Assembly (NCBI GenBank): GCA_037127315.1
Contig: JBBBDQ010000442.1
Coordinates: 2,312,001 to 2,376,000 of the forward strand
Direction of reading: 5' to 3'
Source: Ascarosepion bandense
Lineage: Eukaryota > Mollusca > Cephalopoda > Sepiida > Sepiidae
DNA: 64,000 bases
Part shown: positions 36,011 through 47,984 of the stretch, piece by piece
Numbering within the stretch: position 1 is the stretch's first letter
Layout of the letters: every line of letters begins with the position of its first letter
Notes under the pieces: generated by a model
Told to the model about the DNA's origin: nothing
The model's database searches: none
The model's input: only the letters and a program-made list of their open reading frames with translations
Made by a program: the position numbers and the translations under genes

Positions 36011-36335
36011 TATGTGCGTTGTGGTGCAGTGGATATCCGCTCAGAACGACAACTCGGGGAGCTGAGTTCAAATTCCAGTTGAATTCGTTGCATTCACCTA
36101 TGCGCAAATACTCTTGGGAAAGGTATTAATCCGTCTATTCCTTCCCGTTATGGGTTAAATAATAGGACAGATTGGGTTCTATAGCCTTGGCTGGCAACCA
36201 TTCTACCACAGAAAGCAATGGCAACCTACTGCGGGATAATCTTCTGTCCAGTCAGTCATGTCTCTTTCGAGACATGATCGCCCAAGCGTGTATCACGTAT
36301 GATACTGGCTGATATGCTCATACCACGAGATTACG
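36011..36335 (+). mobile_element. full-length tRNA-derived SINE (family SINE-O)
   Basis: The head has A box TGGTGCAGTGG (about 36023) and B box GAGTTCAAATTCC (about 36063). The body includes 'cttgggaaaggtattaatcc', 'cccgttatgggttaaataa', 'ggctggcaaccattctacc' and a hairpin (CATGTCTCTTTCGAGACATG). It is the best reference copy in the window for this family and for the origin of the 73-bp satellite. It would be mobilised in trans by a LINE; the partner is not identified. Confidence 0.85.
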
Positions 36336-36339
36336 TGAA

Positions 36340-37345
36340 AAAAAGGATGTTGTGAAGTTGGACTATTTTATTTAAAGTAATTTTCTTGGTTAGACACCGC
36401 CTTGTTTGGCGAATTAACAAACGGTCTTTCCTAAAAAAAATCCCTTTTAGTTTACTGACACCGTTTGTTCTCATTGTGTTATACATTTTAAATCCGGCAT
36501 TAGGTATGTATCTTCTCTTTAATTATATTAATTCTAAAAAATAAGATACAGGTTGTTTTTTTTTTTCGAAATCAAAGTTTTTTTTTCCATCTATTAAGCA
36601 GTCAACATTACGAATTTCAAAATGTTTAAGTTTTTCCATTTTAAAAAAATCACGTAATGAGCAGATTTATTTTTTTTTAGCTTCCGTTCCTGATTATTTT
36701 TCTGGATCTTCCATAAAGTTAAAAAAATCAAAATTTAATTTTTTTTTTGTTTTCTTAGAGTGCTAGAAACACTAAATAAACAAAAAACAGTTATTCCAGT
36801 TAATTTTTTAAATTAGGTTTTGAAACACGGCAAAGGTTTTTTTTTTCTTATTCGAAATTAAATTTAAATAGATTGAAAATTGAAATTAAAATAAAAGCTT
36901 AAAGAATTTTAATCTATTTTTTTTAAACTGTTGTATCGCGATATTTTTGTATTTTTTGTGGTGATTTCTGAAGTAAGATTTATTTTGAAGGGGTTATTTC
37001 GGGCCACTGCACTCATTAATGCGTACAACTCGACTTTCTCTCCGATTTGAGGATTTGGATCGTCTTCTTGTCCGTGTTTTTTTTTTTTGTTGTTGTTTTT
37101 TTTATAGTCAGTGTTTGTTTTATTGGCTACTGTAGTAAAAAGATAAAAAAATAGCTTCTTTTTTTTTTTAAACTATTTTTCTTCCTAGTTAAGTTTATCA
37201 CAAGGTCACAGTATGTTGTGTCAATGTGTAGTATTTAATTTTTTTTATAGATATCTCCACTAATTCGGTGCAAAACAAAAAAACAGCATAGTATGAAGAA
37301 AAAAGGCCACAATAAAAACGAAGTTTTTTTTTGTGTTTTTTTTTT
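36340..37345. other. AT-rich with many poly-T runs, nothing recognised
   Basis: No coding frame or repeat family was identified. Confidence 0.4.
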
Positions 37346-37349
37346 ATAC

Positions 37350-37755
37350 GCGTTTCACCCCGAGCAAGGCATGTCACTGCCACTACTGTGCAGGGGGCTA
37401 CGTAGAGTGGAGAAAGGCTGATTAAATATAGGAAATGTCAGAGGGTGGGTGATAGGCGGGTGAGGATACCGAGAATGAGGGTTGGGTAGATGAGAGTGTT
37501 GTGAGAATAGTTGGGAGTTAGTGTGATAGGAGGTGTCTATTGACCTTACATTTAAACTCCTGGAGATTGTAACTGTCGGGAAAGCAGACTTGTGGAAGGG
37601 AGTTCCACAGGCGGGAAGCGCGAGAAAAGAAGCTGTTGGAGTAGAATTTACGGTTACATCTTATTTGTTTAACTGTAAAAGGGTGGGACCTAGTTGCTAA
37701 TCTAGTATCTCGTGTAAATTCGTGCTTAGGCGGCACCAGTGATTTTTCCGTCAAA
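37350..37755 (-). mobile_element. LINE 3' end (family LINE-A), 5'-truncated
   Basis: The minus strand encodes the C-terminus 'TRLATRSHPFTVKQIRCNRKFYSNSFFSRASRLWNSLP...YNLQEFKCKVNRHLLSH', then a 3' UTR with the motif shared by all copies (CACTGCCACT, 'accccgagcaaggcatg'). The 78-codon frame 37518-37754 is open. Other copies: 47160-47815 (-), 50015-50376 (+), 61605-63168 (-). Confidence 0.85.
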
Positions 37756-37879
37756 TTGTTTATGCTATTATTTTTAGAAGAATAATCGAAATAATTATTC
37801 TTTTTTATTATTTTATTTTTGATTTAAGCAAATTACCAACAATACATCTTTACTACACTACAATTCAATACATTGTTTA

Positions 37880-38165
37880 AACTGTTGTCCTCATCTTTGT
37901 TGTCATTATTGAATAATAATATCATATTCACAATGTTTCGGCCGTGGTACACTCGATCCAGTTTCTATCAGTGGTTATGGGTAAAACGATAAGCTGCATC
38001 CGGCAGCATGGCCTCTGATTGGGAGGTTTTGAGGAGCATGGAATCACCTCTTAATTGCTGTTGTTCCCAGGTCCACCCTGACCCGGAGTGGTAGCACCTG
38101 TCAGGGTCCCAGCTATGGACAAATAGTTAATCTCCTACTAAACTAGGGTTCGAACACTATGAAAT
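37880..38165 (+). repeat. U2 repeat fragment plus retroelement terminal motif
   Basis: Contains GGCCG-like sequence next to 'gtttcggccgtgg' (inverse of the CGGCCGAAAC motif at 1164) and then the U2 phrase 'gtcccagctatggacaaatag'. Confidence 0.55.
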
Positions 38166-38825
38166 AGGTACCCCCAATAAATCACTGCTCATTTTCGATA
38201 CCTCATTTTAAATTTAATTTTTAAAAATAAAAATGTTTTCTTGAAGCTTTAATTTTAGCTTTAATTGAAAGCCAAGAGATTAAATTTACTAATTACAGTA
38301 AGCAAAATACCCTGGTTTAGTTCAAACCGAAATTACATTGCTCAGAATAAAAAATTTAACTGCTGAAAAAATGTTGTTTACAATTTACCGCCATTATTGA
38401 CTGATCGACACATTATGTAAACAGTAGCCAAATTTCTGTTTTAAAAATCTTGCAAAAAAAAAATATACATCCTTGACACGTTATTTAAGTCGATTTTTAT
38501 AATTGAAACTTACCTTTATCTGATTTCAAACAAGTATTAAGTGCTTACTGCCTGGAAATTTACGAAATAAATATCTCTTTAACAATGGTAGCCCTCCTCT
38601 CAGCTTTATCTAAGGCAACAAATGATTTATTGACAAGTAGTAGGTGTGAATGACGTTTGGATGGCAACCAAAAGTGACAAAAAATTCATGTAGCTTAAAA
38701 CGTAACATTTGGAAATTTAATTTTTTTTGTTGTTTTTTAACTAAATAGTAAAATTTAAAATTTAACATATTTTCAGCAAGTATATAATATTTTATAGAAT
38801 TTTTATCACCCCGAGTAAATTTACA
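38165..38825. other. AT-rich, nothing recognised
   Basis: No coding or repeat signal was seen. Confidence 0.4.
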
Positions 38826-39880
38826 TGGAATACTTCAAAGAGATAGCATCAGAATTCATAGCACTAAAGCCAACTCTATGGCTGAGATACGTATATGAAG
38901 CCTTCATACTCTGGCCACACCAGGAAGAAAGTCTAGCTACTACAGGACCATGAGAACTCAATAAGATCATCGATACTGTTCACAATAGAAAAAGAAAATA
39001 ATACAAACTAGCGTTCCTGAGAACAGAGAATGAGTTCATGACATTCGTATATCACAAACCAAAATAAGTGGTAACCCAGAGACATATGAACAAGAAATGG
39101 TCACTATAAACACTACCCTACAATAAAAGAACTACTCAGGGTACATGACAGTAGCTCCAACAAACATGGAGGAGAGAGAGCATGAGGATAACAACACTCA
39201 GAAAATAACCTGCAAAGAAGCTGTGGTTTGTATAATATCAGGACAACGTTCAAAAGTGTTTCTACACTTCTACCTTTAATAGAAGAGAACATGACTTAGG
39301 ATTGTGTGGACACCACTCTATGTAGCTGTGGAAAGAAATATAAAGAAAAAACCGGCTGCTCCCTGAGGGTAAGGCTGCAATAACATTGCAAGGCCATTAC
39401 ATGAGGAGAAATAAAAAAAAATATCAGGCATTGCTGATTACATATTGAGGGAGAAAGGAAATGACGGTCTCCTGTGGGATGAAGTTGAAATAAAGAACAC
39501 CATTGGAAATTACAAAATCTTAAGGAATCAGCGCTTATGCTAGGTCACAAAAATCTAAGTTGGCCAAGCATAGAAATGAATACAATATGGAAACCATTAA
39601 TACGGAATGCTAGAGAGAAACATTAGCTTCAATATTGCAATGAAGTTGAAATAAAGAACACCATTGGAAATTACAAAATCTTAAGGAATCAGCACTTATG
39701 CTAGGCCACAAAAATCTAAGTTGGCCAAGCATAGAAATGAATACAATATGGAAACCAGTGATACGGAATGCTAGAGAGAAACATTAGGTTCAATATTGCA
39801 ATATAAGCTCTTTTAAATAAATTCTTATTGAATTATTAGGTTTATAATTCCAAAACATTCATAAAACTGATGTCCTCAAG
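38826..39880 (+). pseudogene. dead Penelope-like element (RT end, GIY-YIG domain, tail)
   Basis: The plus strand begins 'EYFKEIASEFIALKPTLWLRYVYEAFILWPHQEE'; in Penelope-like elements this is the RT motif C region, with WLRYVDD.FILW, and the aspartates are lost here. It goes on to 'LAFLRTENEFMTFVYHKP', then about 250 bp later 'LYNIRTTFKSVSTL', 'CVDTTLCSCGKKYKEKTGCSLRVRL', the position of the GIY-YIG endonuclease ('CSCGKxYIGxTGRSLxVRL'), and 'LLWDEVEIKNTIGNYKILRNQ'. Stops and frameshifts are frequent. A 161-bp block (39482-39642) is duplicated in tandem (39643-39805) in the tail. Confidence 0.8.
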
Positions 39881-39884
39881 AACA

Positions 39885-40245
39885 TATGGCCCAGTGGATA
39901 GAACTGTTGGTTAGTTGAAAGAATAAAATTGTGTTCAAAGTATATTTAACTGCAGCCATAAAATTGTGTTTAAAATATTTCAATTTTGGCTTTAAATAAC
40001 CCATACAGCCTCTAAACAAAAGCAACCAACATAAAAAAAATCTATCAGGACATTAATACATATAATATCCTACAATTTCTTACAGAAATCAAAGAATATT
40101 TCAGAATATAACTTCAACAAAACAATTACTTTTATCACATAAAATTGCATATGTAGCTGAAGCCATAAAATTGTGTTCAAATTATTTAGATGCCAGCATT
40201 AAATAACCCATAGAGGTTGATATGCTGCTAAACAAAACCAACTTA
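39885..40245 (+). mobile_element. SINE-P head fragment and retroelement tails
   Basis: ATGGCCCAGTGGATAGAAC, the same A-box region as at 928, follows the Penelope tail at the same relative position. Two AT-rich tails containing 'aataacccatagaggttga' follow. Confidence 0.55.
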
Positions 40246-40387
40246 AGTATATATCTTTCATTTTTTTATATCTAGATGTGGAGTGGGGACATACATATTT
40301 AAGATGTCCTCCACCCAATCCAGCCCTGGTAATGGTAAAAACTGTTAGTTCCATAAATTTCTTTTGTTTGGGGGTTCACACTTGAAG

Positions 40388-40682
40388 TTGGACACACTTG
40401 GGTGATCATGTCTCAAAAGAGACATGACTGACTGGGCAGAATATTTTCTTGCAATAGATTACCATTACTTTATTCAGTAGACTGGTTCCCAATCTAGCTG
40501 TAGAATTCAATCTGTCCTGCTATTTAACCCATACTTGGAGGGAGAAGAGATGGATTAATACCTTTCCCAAGGGTATTTGTGTGTAAGTGAATGCAACAAA
40601 TTTAACTGGAATTCAAACTTTCTGAATTCTTGTTCTGAGTTGATATCCACTACACCACAAATTCTACCAATTTGTACATGAG
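40388..40682 (-). mobile_element. tRNA-derived SINE (SINE-O), minus copy
   Basis: Body and head match 36011-36335 in inverse orientation, ending at 'gttgatatccactacacca', the complement of the A-box region. Confidence 0.8.
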
Positions 40683-41110
40683 AAATTTTGGACAGGTCGT
40701 CCCAAAACATTGATTAGTACAATTTGTAAAGTACACTTGGAGGGAAAATTATACAGGTTGTATTATTATACAGTTGATATTAAATTATTATACAGTTGAT
40801 ATTTAAATCATACAGTTGATATCCACTGCACCACAAATTCCACCAATTTGTACATGAGAAATTTTGGACAGGTAGTCCCAAAACATTGATTAGTACAATT
40901 TGTAAAGTACACTTGGAGGGAAAATTATACAGGTTGTATTATTATACAGTTGATATTAAATTATTATACAGTTGATATTTAAATCATACAGTTGATATCC
41001 ACTGCACCACAAATTCCACCAATTTGTACATGAGAAATTTTGGACAGGTAGTCCCAAAACATTGATTAGTACAATTTGTAAAGTACACTTGGAGGGAAAA
41101 TTATACAGGC
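40650..41110. repeat. 180-bp tandem repeat, about 2.5 copies
   Basis: 'ccaatttgtacatgagaaa' starts at about 40667, 40847 and 41027. The unit includes the SINE head end ('ttgatatccact') and its flank, so the duplication happened after the SINE inserted. Confidence 0.9.
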
Positions 41111-41325
41111 TGTTCAGAAAGTCACTATGCATTTATAGTTTTATTAACTGACATGTTTCAATATAGAATACGAGAGGATAATATAAATGAAGATTATAAT
41201 TTTGAAAGTGATGCCCGTTAGCATCAATAGAGTCGCTTTTTATGATCAGTTACCTTCAGTTCTAGTACCATTGTGATTTTGCATGGAAATAGTTTCAATT
41301 TTTTTTTCATGACAGTCCCAAATCA
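41105..41325 (-). pseudogene. DDE-transposon end with transposase fragment
   Basis: Begins near 'ctgttcagaaagtcactatg', which resembles a transposon terminus. On the minus strand near 41220-41310 it encodes 'KLFPCKITMVLELKVTDHKK', matching the fragment at 42217-42330. Confidence 0.45.
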
Positions 41326-41710
41326 ACCTTTTCACTATAACCTACTATGAAAGTATAAAAATAGACTTTGCAGAAATATATCCATAAAAATAGACTTTTA
41401 TCAAAAAATATATTTTTTTGAAGGAAATACATTACCAACAATACAAAAACAAAAAAAACAATTATTGCCATAACACATTTTTGAAGGAAAATAATTATTG
41501 CTAGCAATACATTTTTGAATACAAAACTAGAAGACTTCAGTTTTCTAAAATAAAATTTTAAAAAAAATTTAATCAAAATCTGACTAAATTAACCTTCTCA
41601 TTATAACTGAACATGAAAAAAAATACCTTAAAACCCCACCTTTTTGGCATTAAATAACCCACAGAGGTTGATATGCTGTTAAACAAAACTCAAACCCAGT
41701 CTCTTTCAGG
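41325..41710 (+). repeat. dispersed repeat U2, copy
   Basis: Same A-rich body ('acacatttttgaaggaaaa') and same end ('ggcattaaataacccacag', 'gttgatatgctg') as 16490-16850. Confidence 0.7.
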
Positions 41711-41747
41711 TGTTTGGAACTTCAATCTGAACCTTTTATTTTTATCA

Positions 41748-41945
41748 CTGGGGTATATTGTTCTCTTTCTATGAGCCATACCACTTCTGGATGTCTTAGT
41801 TATCTCCCTTTAACTCAAGTCTCTAAGTTATTTGTTCACCACTGCTGTAGTCAGGTATTGAACGCAAACCTCTTTTTGGTTAAGTCACTGGAAATAACCA
41901 ACACTTTATCCACTGGTTCCATGTGTCCTTGAGGACACACAAGGT
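41748..41945 (-). mobile_element. tRNA-derived SINE, family SINE-P
   Basis: Inverse copy: 'gtatattgttctc', 'cttagttatctcccttt', then the head ('ccactggttccatgtgtcc'), the complement of the A-box region. Confidence 0.6.
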
Positions 41946-42209
41946 TCATTACTGCCTGTGAAAGCATTTATCAACATTAGTCAACATCAGCTGAGCGCCT
42001 CTGAAGAGTCTTTGCCGAACAAGGGTCTTAACTTTGCAACAACCATGAAGCAGATACCATACTTGGACATCATTGCCCAAATCGAGAAAATAACCTCGAA
42101 CATTTCTCAGGCAAATGAGCCATGATGAAAAGTGAGACAGATACTGGTGAAAGCCAAGCCACACAAATTAAACATCACAAAAGAGGAGGGGCAGGCAATC
42201 AAGACTCTA

Positions 42210-42625
42210 CAAAGGAATTGCCCGTTAGCATCAATACAGTTTGCTTTTTATGATCACTTGCTTTCAGTTCTAGTACCACTGTTATTTTGTATGGAAATAG
42301 TTTGATTTTTTTTTTTTTTTTCATGACAGTTCCAAGACCAATATTTTACTGCTGCACTAACTTTCACAATGATTTTCTTGGAATTTGCTGCATACTGTCA
42401 GAAATATCCAACAGTTTCTCCTCCAATATCTTTGCTTGCCTTCCACATTTGACATCACCCACCCACCCACCCTGTTTACTGAAATTTATCAACAAGGTTA
42501 CGAACTGTATTTTGATGTGGAACAAACATATCTGAAAATTTATCAGCAAAATGCTGTCACACCAAATCTCTGTCTCTACCATCTTCTCAAAATACATGTT
42601 TGAAGAGAAATACATGTTCTTCGGG
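42210..42625 (-). pseudogene. transposase N-terminal HTH fragment (DDE, Tc1/mariner-like superfamily)
   Basis: The minus strand reads 'DVKCGRQAKILEEKLLDISDSMQQIPRKSL', then with stops 'KLVQQ', then 'LFPYKITVVLELKASDHKKQ'. This order matches the helix-turn-helix region of a widespread group of DDE transposases ('GRPxx..E.v.dI...l...P.kSlr.la.....s......Yki.vvqeLk..Dh.kR'). The DDE catalytic part is not found. Confidence 0.55.
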
Positions 42626-42629
42626 TGTT

Positions 42630-43600
42630 GAAGAGAAATACATGTTCTTCAGGTGTTTAAAAACCCTATAGGAGTGAAGTCTTAAATCTAAAAAGTATGA
42701 TTTGGAAAGTGTACAGTAAATTTCCAAACAACCTGTAAAGTGATGATTAGAGATATGCAGTGGTATTGTTTTCAAGATAGATGGAAAAAAATTCCGTAAC
42801 AGAAAGTGTAATAAGGGTAAGTTTGAGTTTTGTTTAATGGCATAACAAAATCTTTTTTCACTGAGGTTGATAAGATAATGAGCAATGGGTCAGAATAGAT
42901 TCATGTCATTTTGAAAGGGCGTTAGTAAAAATAGAATAGAAATAACCGCAGCTGAACATTGGGTATAAAAGTGACAGTCTGTTTCCACCACCCCACCAAC
43001 CTCAGAATTATGCCTGACCACAGAGTCAACATCTAATGAAACTTTTCTTTTTATTGTCATGTGTTATGTAGAGAAGACATTGCATATTTGTTCAGTATTT
43101 GAGATGATTGAATACTAAATGCTGATTTTTTTCAGTACCAACTAAAGTTGTTCACTACCCACTCTTAATGGTAGCATAACATTCTTTGTTAGTGATGAGA
43201 GGTGGATGCGTTTCATGGAATCTGAAGAAATATATACATACATATACAAAATACTGATATTCACATAACTTTTGTGTGCATGTATATGAGAGAGAGAGAG
43301 AGAGAGAGACCTAGCTATATCTGATATAAGAAAACATTTGCGAGTCATTCAATACATGATATAATGGTTTTAGTTAGCAAACACCAATGGTTAGCATAAA
43401 TTAATTTTGAATAATGAAAGTCAAGACAAAACCTTTTTTCTTCTATTATCATGACTGATGCTAACCTCCAAGGGAGTGATTTATTTCATTTTCACAGGTT
43501 AACATTTTTCAGTGACATTCATTGAAAAGATTATATTGAATCACATGTCTAAATGCCTGGTATGAGGAGTTATCATGATTTTACATGCAAATTTTCGGAT
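42630..43600. other. no gene recognised; small tandem and (GA)n repeats
   Basis: A ~30-bp duplication at 42595-42652 ('gagaaatacatgttcttc') and a (GA)n run at 43288-43309 are the only structures. Confidence 0.4.
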
Positions 43601-43605
43601 ATTTT

Positions 43606-44040
43606 ATGTTCTAGCTGATGTCTCCTCCAACGGTTGTAGAGAATTCTTTCCTTCACAAAGCCATATCTTGCTCTTTCTTCTACCCTTTTTCCTCTGTTAG
43701 AACTAACCAATATCCTAATTGATAAGATCACTTAAGGTCCCTATACCTGTATAGTAATCTTAGGTTATTTGACATCCTTGCCAATTTCTGCTGGATTTTT
43801 TTTTACTACATATATTGGTGTATCGTATCGAGTCTGTACCAATTCCTTTCTGAATTTCGGGGATGAGGAACGATTGTTATTTACCTTGTTTACATGCAGG
43901 CTTTCTTGTCAATTATTTCATCTTCCAGCTGTTGTTTCCCCAGGTGGTTGTAGAGAATCCTTTCCTTCACAAGGCATGTCCTGCTTTTTCCACTACACCA
44001 TGTGCTCTTCTAGAACTGACCAATATCTTGAGAGATAATC
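43606..44040. repeat. diverged direct duplication upstream of zinc-finger gene
   Basis: 43606-43720 and 43919-44040 are related ('gttgtagagaatyctttcc...cttcacaa...', '...agaactgaccaatatc'). Open frames of 78-89 codons at 43769-44099 have no recognisable domain. Confidence 0.5.
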
Positions 44041-44436
44041 CTAGTGGAAATACCAACAAATATGAGGATGGTATTCCACATGTAAATCATCTTTGTTGAA
44101 ATGCTCTCCTTCTTCGAAACCTGTTATACAAAATAAATATTTGGTCTGTAAGAATTTTTATGAAGTCCTTTCTTTATTAGCTGCCTGATCAGAACTTAGA
44201 TCAAGTGCTTGGTAACGACAGGTACTGTAAGCAACCTCCTACAATCTCGAATGTTTCAGCATAACTCACAAAGGGTTGATAAGCCAAAAAAAAAAAAATC
44301 ATCTCTCCATTAGCTTTTTTTAATGTCATGAAATAATCACAAATAGTATTATATAGACTTAATACCATATATTCCACATGTCTTCATATATTTAAATGAA
44401 AATGAAAAAGACTTCTATAATTCACTTCTTTTTCAG

Positions 44437-46331
44437 ATTTTGAAAATAAGCTGTACCAGGATAAAAGACTAGGAGAAAAACCACGGAATTCCTTTCTGAA
44501 GCTCCCATGTGTCCATGTGATGTGTGTGGTAAATCCTTATCAACAAAGATTGCTTTAAAAATGCACTTGTATATCATACTGGAAAGAAGCCATTTTGTTT
44601 CAGAGTGTGTAGCAAAAACTTCTCTAAAGCATTTCACTTAAAAACTCATGTAAGAACTCACATGGGGAGAAACCATTTACTTGTAAAAACTGTTGGAAAG
44701 CATTCTCTGAAAAGTGTCAACTAAATATTCATGCACAAATACATGCAGGAGAGAAACCATTCATTTGTAGAGTATGTGGTAAAGCTTTAGCATCCTCAAC
44801 TACCTTGAAATCTCATGTGGACACACACTGGAAAAAACCATTCTCTTAAAGTCTGGGGCAAAGAAGTTTCTAAGGCAATCACTGAAAACTCACATGTGTA
44901 CTCGTACTGGTGAGAAACTATTTTCTTTTGAAGTGTGCTAAGACTTTTACAGAAATAGTTTCTCTGAAATATCACAGGAAAATGCATACTGGAGAGACAT
45001 CATTTTCTTGTAAAATTTGTAGCAAATCTTTCACTAAGAAGAGCATTCTTAGAAGACATATTCAAACGCACATAGGAGAAAAACAATATTACTGTGATGA
45101 ATGTGGCAAAGCTTTTGCACAGAGAAGTCACTTAAAAACTCATATGAGAACACATACTGGAGAGAAACCATTTTCTTGTGAAGTTTGTGGCAAGGCTTTT
45201 ACAAAAAAGTTTAGCCTTAACACTCACATGAGAACTCACACTGGAGAGAAACCTTTTTCTTGTAAAATTTGTGGCAAAACATTTTCTAAAAAGTTTTCTA
45301 TGAAATACCATATGAGAACTCATACTGGCGAAACACCATTTCTTTGTAAATTGTGTAACAAAGATTTTTCTCAAGAAAGTAGCTTGATAAAACACATGGT
45401 CATTCATATTGAAGAGAAATCCTTATCTTGTAAAGTGTGCAGTATAGACTTTGCTTCTAAGTATGAATTAAATGTGCATTTGAGAACTCATACTGTAGAG
45501 ACTCCATTTTCATATGAAAACTGTAAGGAAGTTTTTTCTGAAACCAACATTAATAATAATAATAATAATATAGCTAATGTAACTAAAAGTACTCTTCATC
45601 CAAATGAAACTTGTGATAAAACCTTTTTGGATATGAAGAGTAATAATAATCCTATGAACACTCATCCAGAAATATCTGTCAAAGATTTTTCTGATGAGAG
45701 CATGCATAATTATCTTAATACTTCTTCAGTGGAAAGACAATTTCCTTGTGACGTGTGTGGTAAAGTTTTTTCTGAAAAACTGAGAGTAAAAGTTCATATG
45801 AGAACTCATACAGGAGAGAAACCATTTTCTTGTGAGGTTTGTGGTAAACATTTTGCTCAGAAGGGTAACTTAAAAACCCATATGAGAACCCACACTGGAG
45901 AGAAACCATTTGACTGTGAAGTTTGTGGAAAAGGCTTTTCTGAAATGATTTCTGTTAAATTTCACATGAGGACACATACTGGAGAAAAGCCATTTCATTG
46001 TGAGCTGTGTGGTAAAGATTTTGCACTTGAAGGTACTTTGAAAAGACACATAAGAACTCATACTGGTGAGACACCATTTTCTTGTGAAATGTGTAACTTG
46101 TCTTTTTCAAGAAAACATTACTTGACAGAGCATATGAGAGTACACACTGGAGAATATCCATTTTCTTGTGAAGTGTGTGGCAAAGTGTTTAATGCGAAGA
46201 GTCACATGAATGGTCATTTAAGAACTCATACTGGAGAAAAACCATTTTGTTGTGAAGTGTGTGGCAGAGGTTTTGCTGAGAAAAGTTCCCTAAAATCTCA
46301 TATGAAAACTCACAGTAGACAAAAAGTTTAA
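44437..46331 (+). CDS. C2H2 zinc-finger protein, 13 intact fingers, decayed 5' fingers
   Basis: A splice-acceptor-like CTTCTTTTTCAG at 44425-44436 is followed by 'attttgaaaat', resembling the exon start of the 14-finger gene. 44500-44909 encodes about four finger remnants with several frameshifts and a stop, so the intact frame begins at 44910 (473 residues). Its first unit lacks the first cysteine. Fingers 2-7 are intact; then a 70-residue Asn/Thr-rich linker with a dead finger (FSYENC..., poly-Asn from an (AAT)n run near 45550) separates them from fingers 9-15, all intact with TGEKPF linkers. The expected role is DNA binding in the nucleus. Whether the gene is expressed despite 5' decay is unclear; it may use the internal ATG or be recently pseudogenised. 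Candidate poly(A) signal at 46471. Confidence 0.85.
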
Positions 46332-47155
46332 TTATAGAATGTTTCATGGTGAGTCTTTAAACATGTGATGGAAGTGCATTTACACCTGTGAGAATTTTTT
46401 TAGAATATGCTAGTAAACGTCCTGCCATGTCATTTTGATTGTTAAATTTGATATAGCAAAGTGGATTTGAAATAAAACATGTTTGCATGCTAAAAATATT
46501 GGCATTTTTAAAATTTTGCAAAGTAAAAGAAAATTTAAATATTTCTTCCATAAGAAGGGTATTTTAAAAAAAAACTTATAACTAAGAAAGTTTAAGGCAA
46601 TATTGTAACATTACTTCCAGTTACATTACATATTAATTTAATCGATGCATATTTTCATAATTTTTTTCTTTTTTAATTTTCAAGAAAAATCTTTATAGAA
46701 TTACCAACAATCGTCAAGTAATAATAAAACTTCGCTTTTTTCTAATTAATTGAACCTTTGAATATCATTTATTTGGAAAATACATTGATGTTTTCTTTTG
46801 TTAAAAACAAATTATACAGGACATTAAAAATGTTTTTTTTTCATAAAGGTATTGACCCTGTTACATATTTGAATTTACTTAAAATGCTCACTAGTGGCAT
46901 GTAAAAATTTTTCTTGATAATTTTTTTTCTGTAACTTTTGTTGACTTTTAATACTTTCATTGTAAAAGCATCAAAATTATTAATTTTAACAAAATAGATT
47001 CATGACTCTCACGTTATTTAGAATAGAAAACCGTCCCATCACTTGACACGCGTATTAACTTGACTGACTTACAAACACGCACACATACATTCATAACTGA
47101 TTCTCTCATTTTATTTACTTGACTTGACTATCATTGCACTTTGGATAGTTTCGTT
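46332..47155. other. 3' flank of zinc-finger gene, AT-rich
   Basis: AATAAA at 46471-46476. Nothing else was recognised. Confidence 0.45.
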
Positions 47156-47159
47156 TTTT

Positions 47160-47815
47160 TTTTTTAATCATTTCACCTCAAGCAAGGCATTCCACTGCCA
47201 CTATTGCGCATGGGGTTACATAGGGGAAGGTGAAGAGAAAGAGTAGTTAGATAGAGGAAATTTCAGAAAAAGGGTGATAGATGGGTAAGGATACCGAGGC
47301 TGGGGGTTAGGTAGATGGGAAGAGTGTTTGAAAGATGGTTAGTGTGTTAGGTGGTGTCTATTGACCTTACATTTAAACTCCTGGAGATTGTAGCCATCGG
47401 GGAAGCAAACATGTGAAAGGGAATTCCACAGTCGGTAAGTGCAAGAAAAGAAACTGTTGGAGTAGAAATTGTGGTTGCATTTTATCGGTTTCACTGTAAA
47501 AGGGTTGGATCTAGTTGCTAATCTAGTATCTCATGCAAATTCGTACCTAGGGGGCACCAGTGATCTAAGTTCATCGGAGCAGAAGCCATGAAACTATTTA
47601 TAGAATAGACACAGGGAAGCCACGTCACGCTGGTATGAGAGAGACTGCAGTTGGTCTGCCAAGTCAGTATCGATCACATTACAGACTCCTATTGTACTTT
47701 GTCAAGAAGCCCGAGGAGAATAGCAGGGGCACCCAACCAGATGTGACAGCAGTATTCAATGCACAGGCGGATGGTAGATTTATATATGTGCAGGATAAAG
47801 TAAACAAAAGTTATT
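47160..47815 (-). mobile_element. LINE-A 3' end, 5'-truncated
   Basis: Minus-strand 3' UTR motif ('cacctcaagcaaggcattcc'), C-terminal coding with stops, and part of the thumb-to-C-terminal region that matches 62085-62240 ('ctttgtcaagaagccc', 'gcaggggcaccc'). Confidence 0.8.
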
Positions 47816-47984
47816 TTTAACCAAATTTTTAATGTCAGATAAAAAAAAATATATTTAAAAATTATGCCTTGTATGTTAATAAATTTATTTGCAGAGTTCT
47901 TTTCTCACCATATTTCTACTAGAGTACCAAAATAGTTCACTGCAAAGACATGAGGAATTCGCATATCTTTATATAGTGGACTTA

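Noticed and set aside
44796..46161. Minus-strand frames opposite the zinc-finger exons
   Set aside because: Shadows caused by the regular 84-bp finger repeat; same for 10456-10746, 11087-11671 and 17118-17787.
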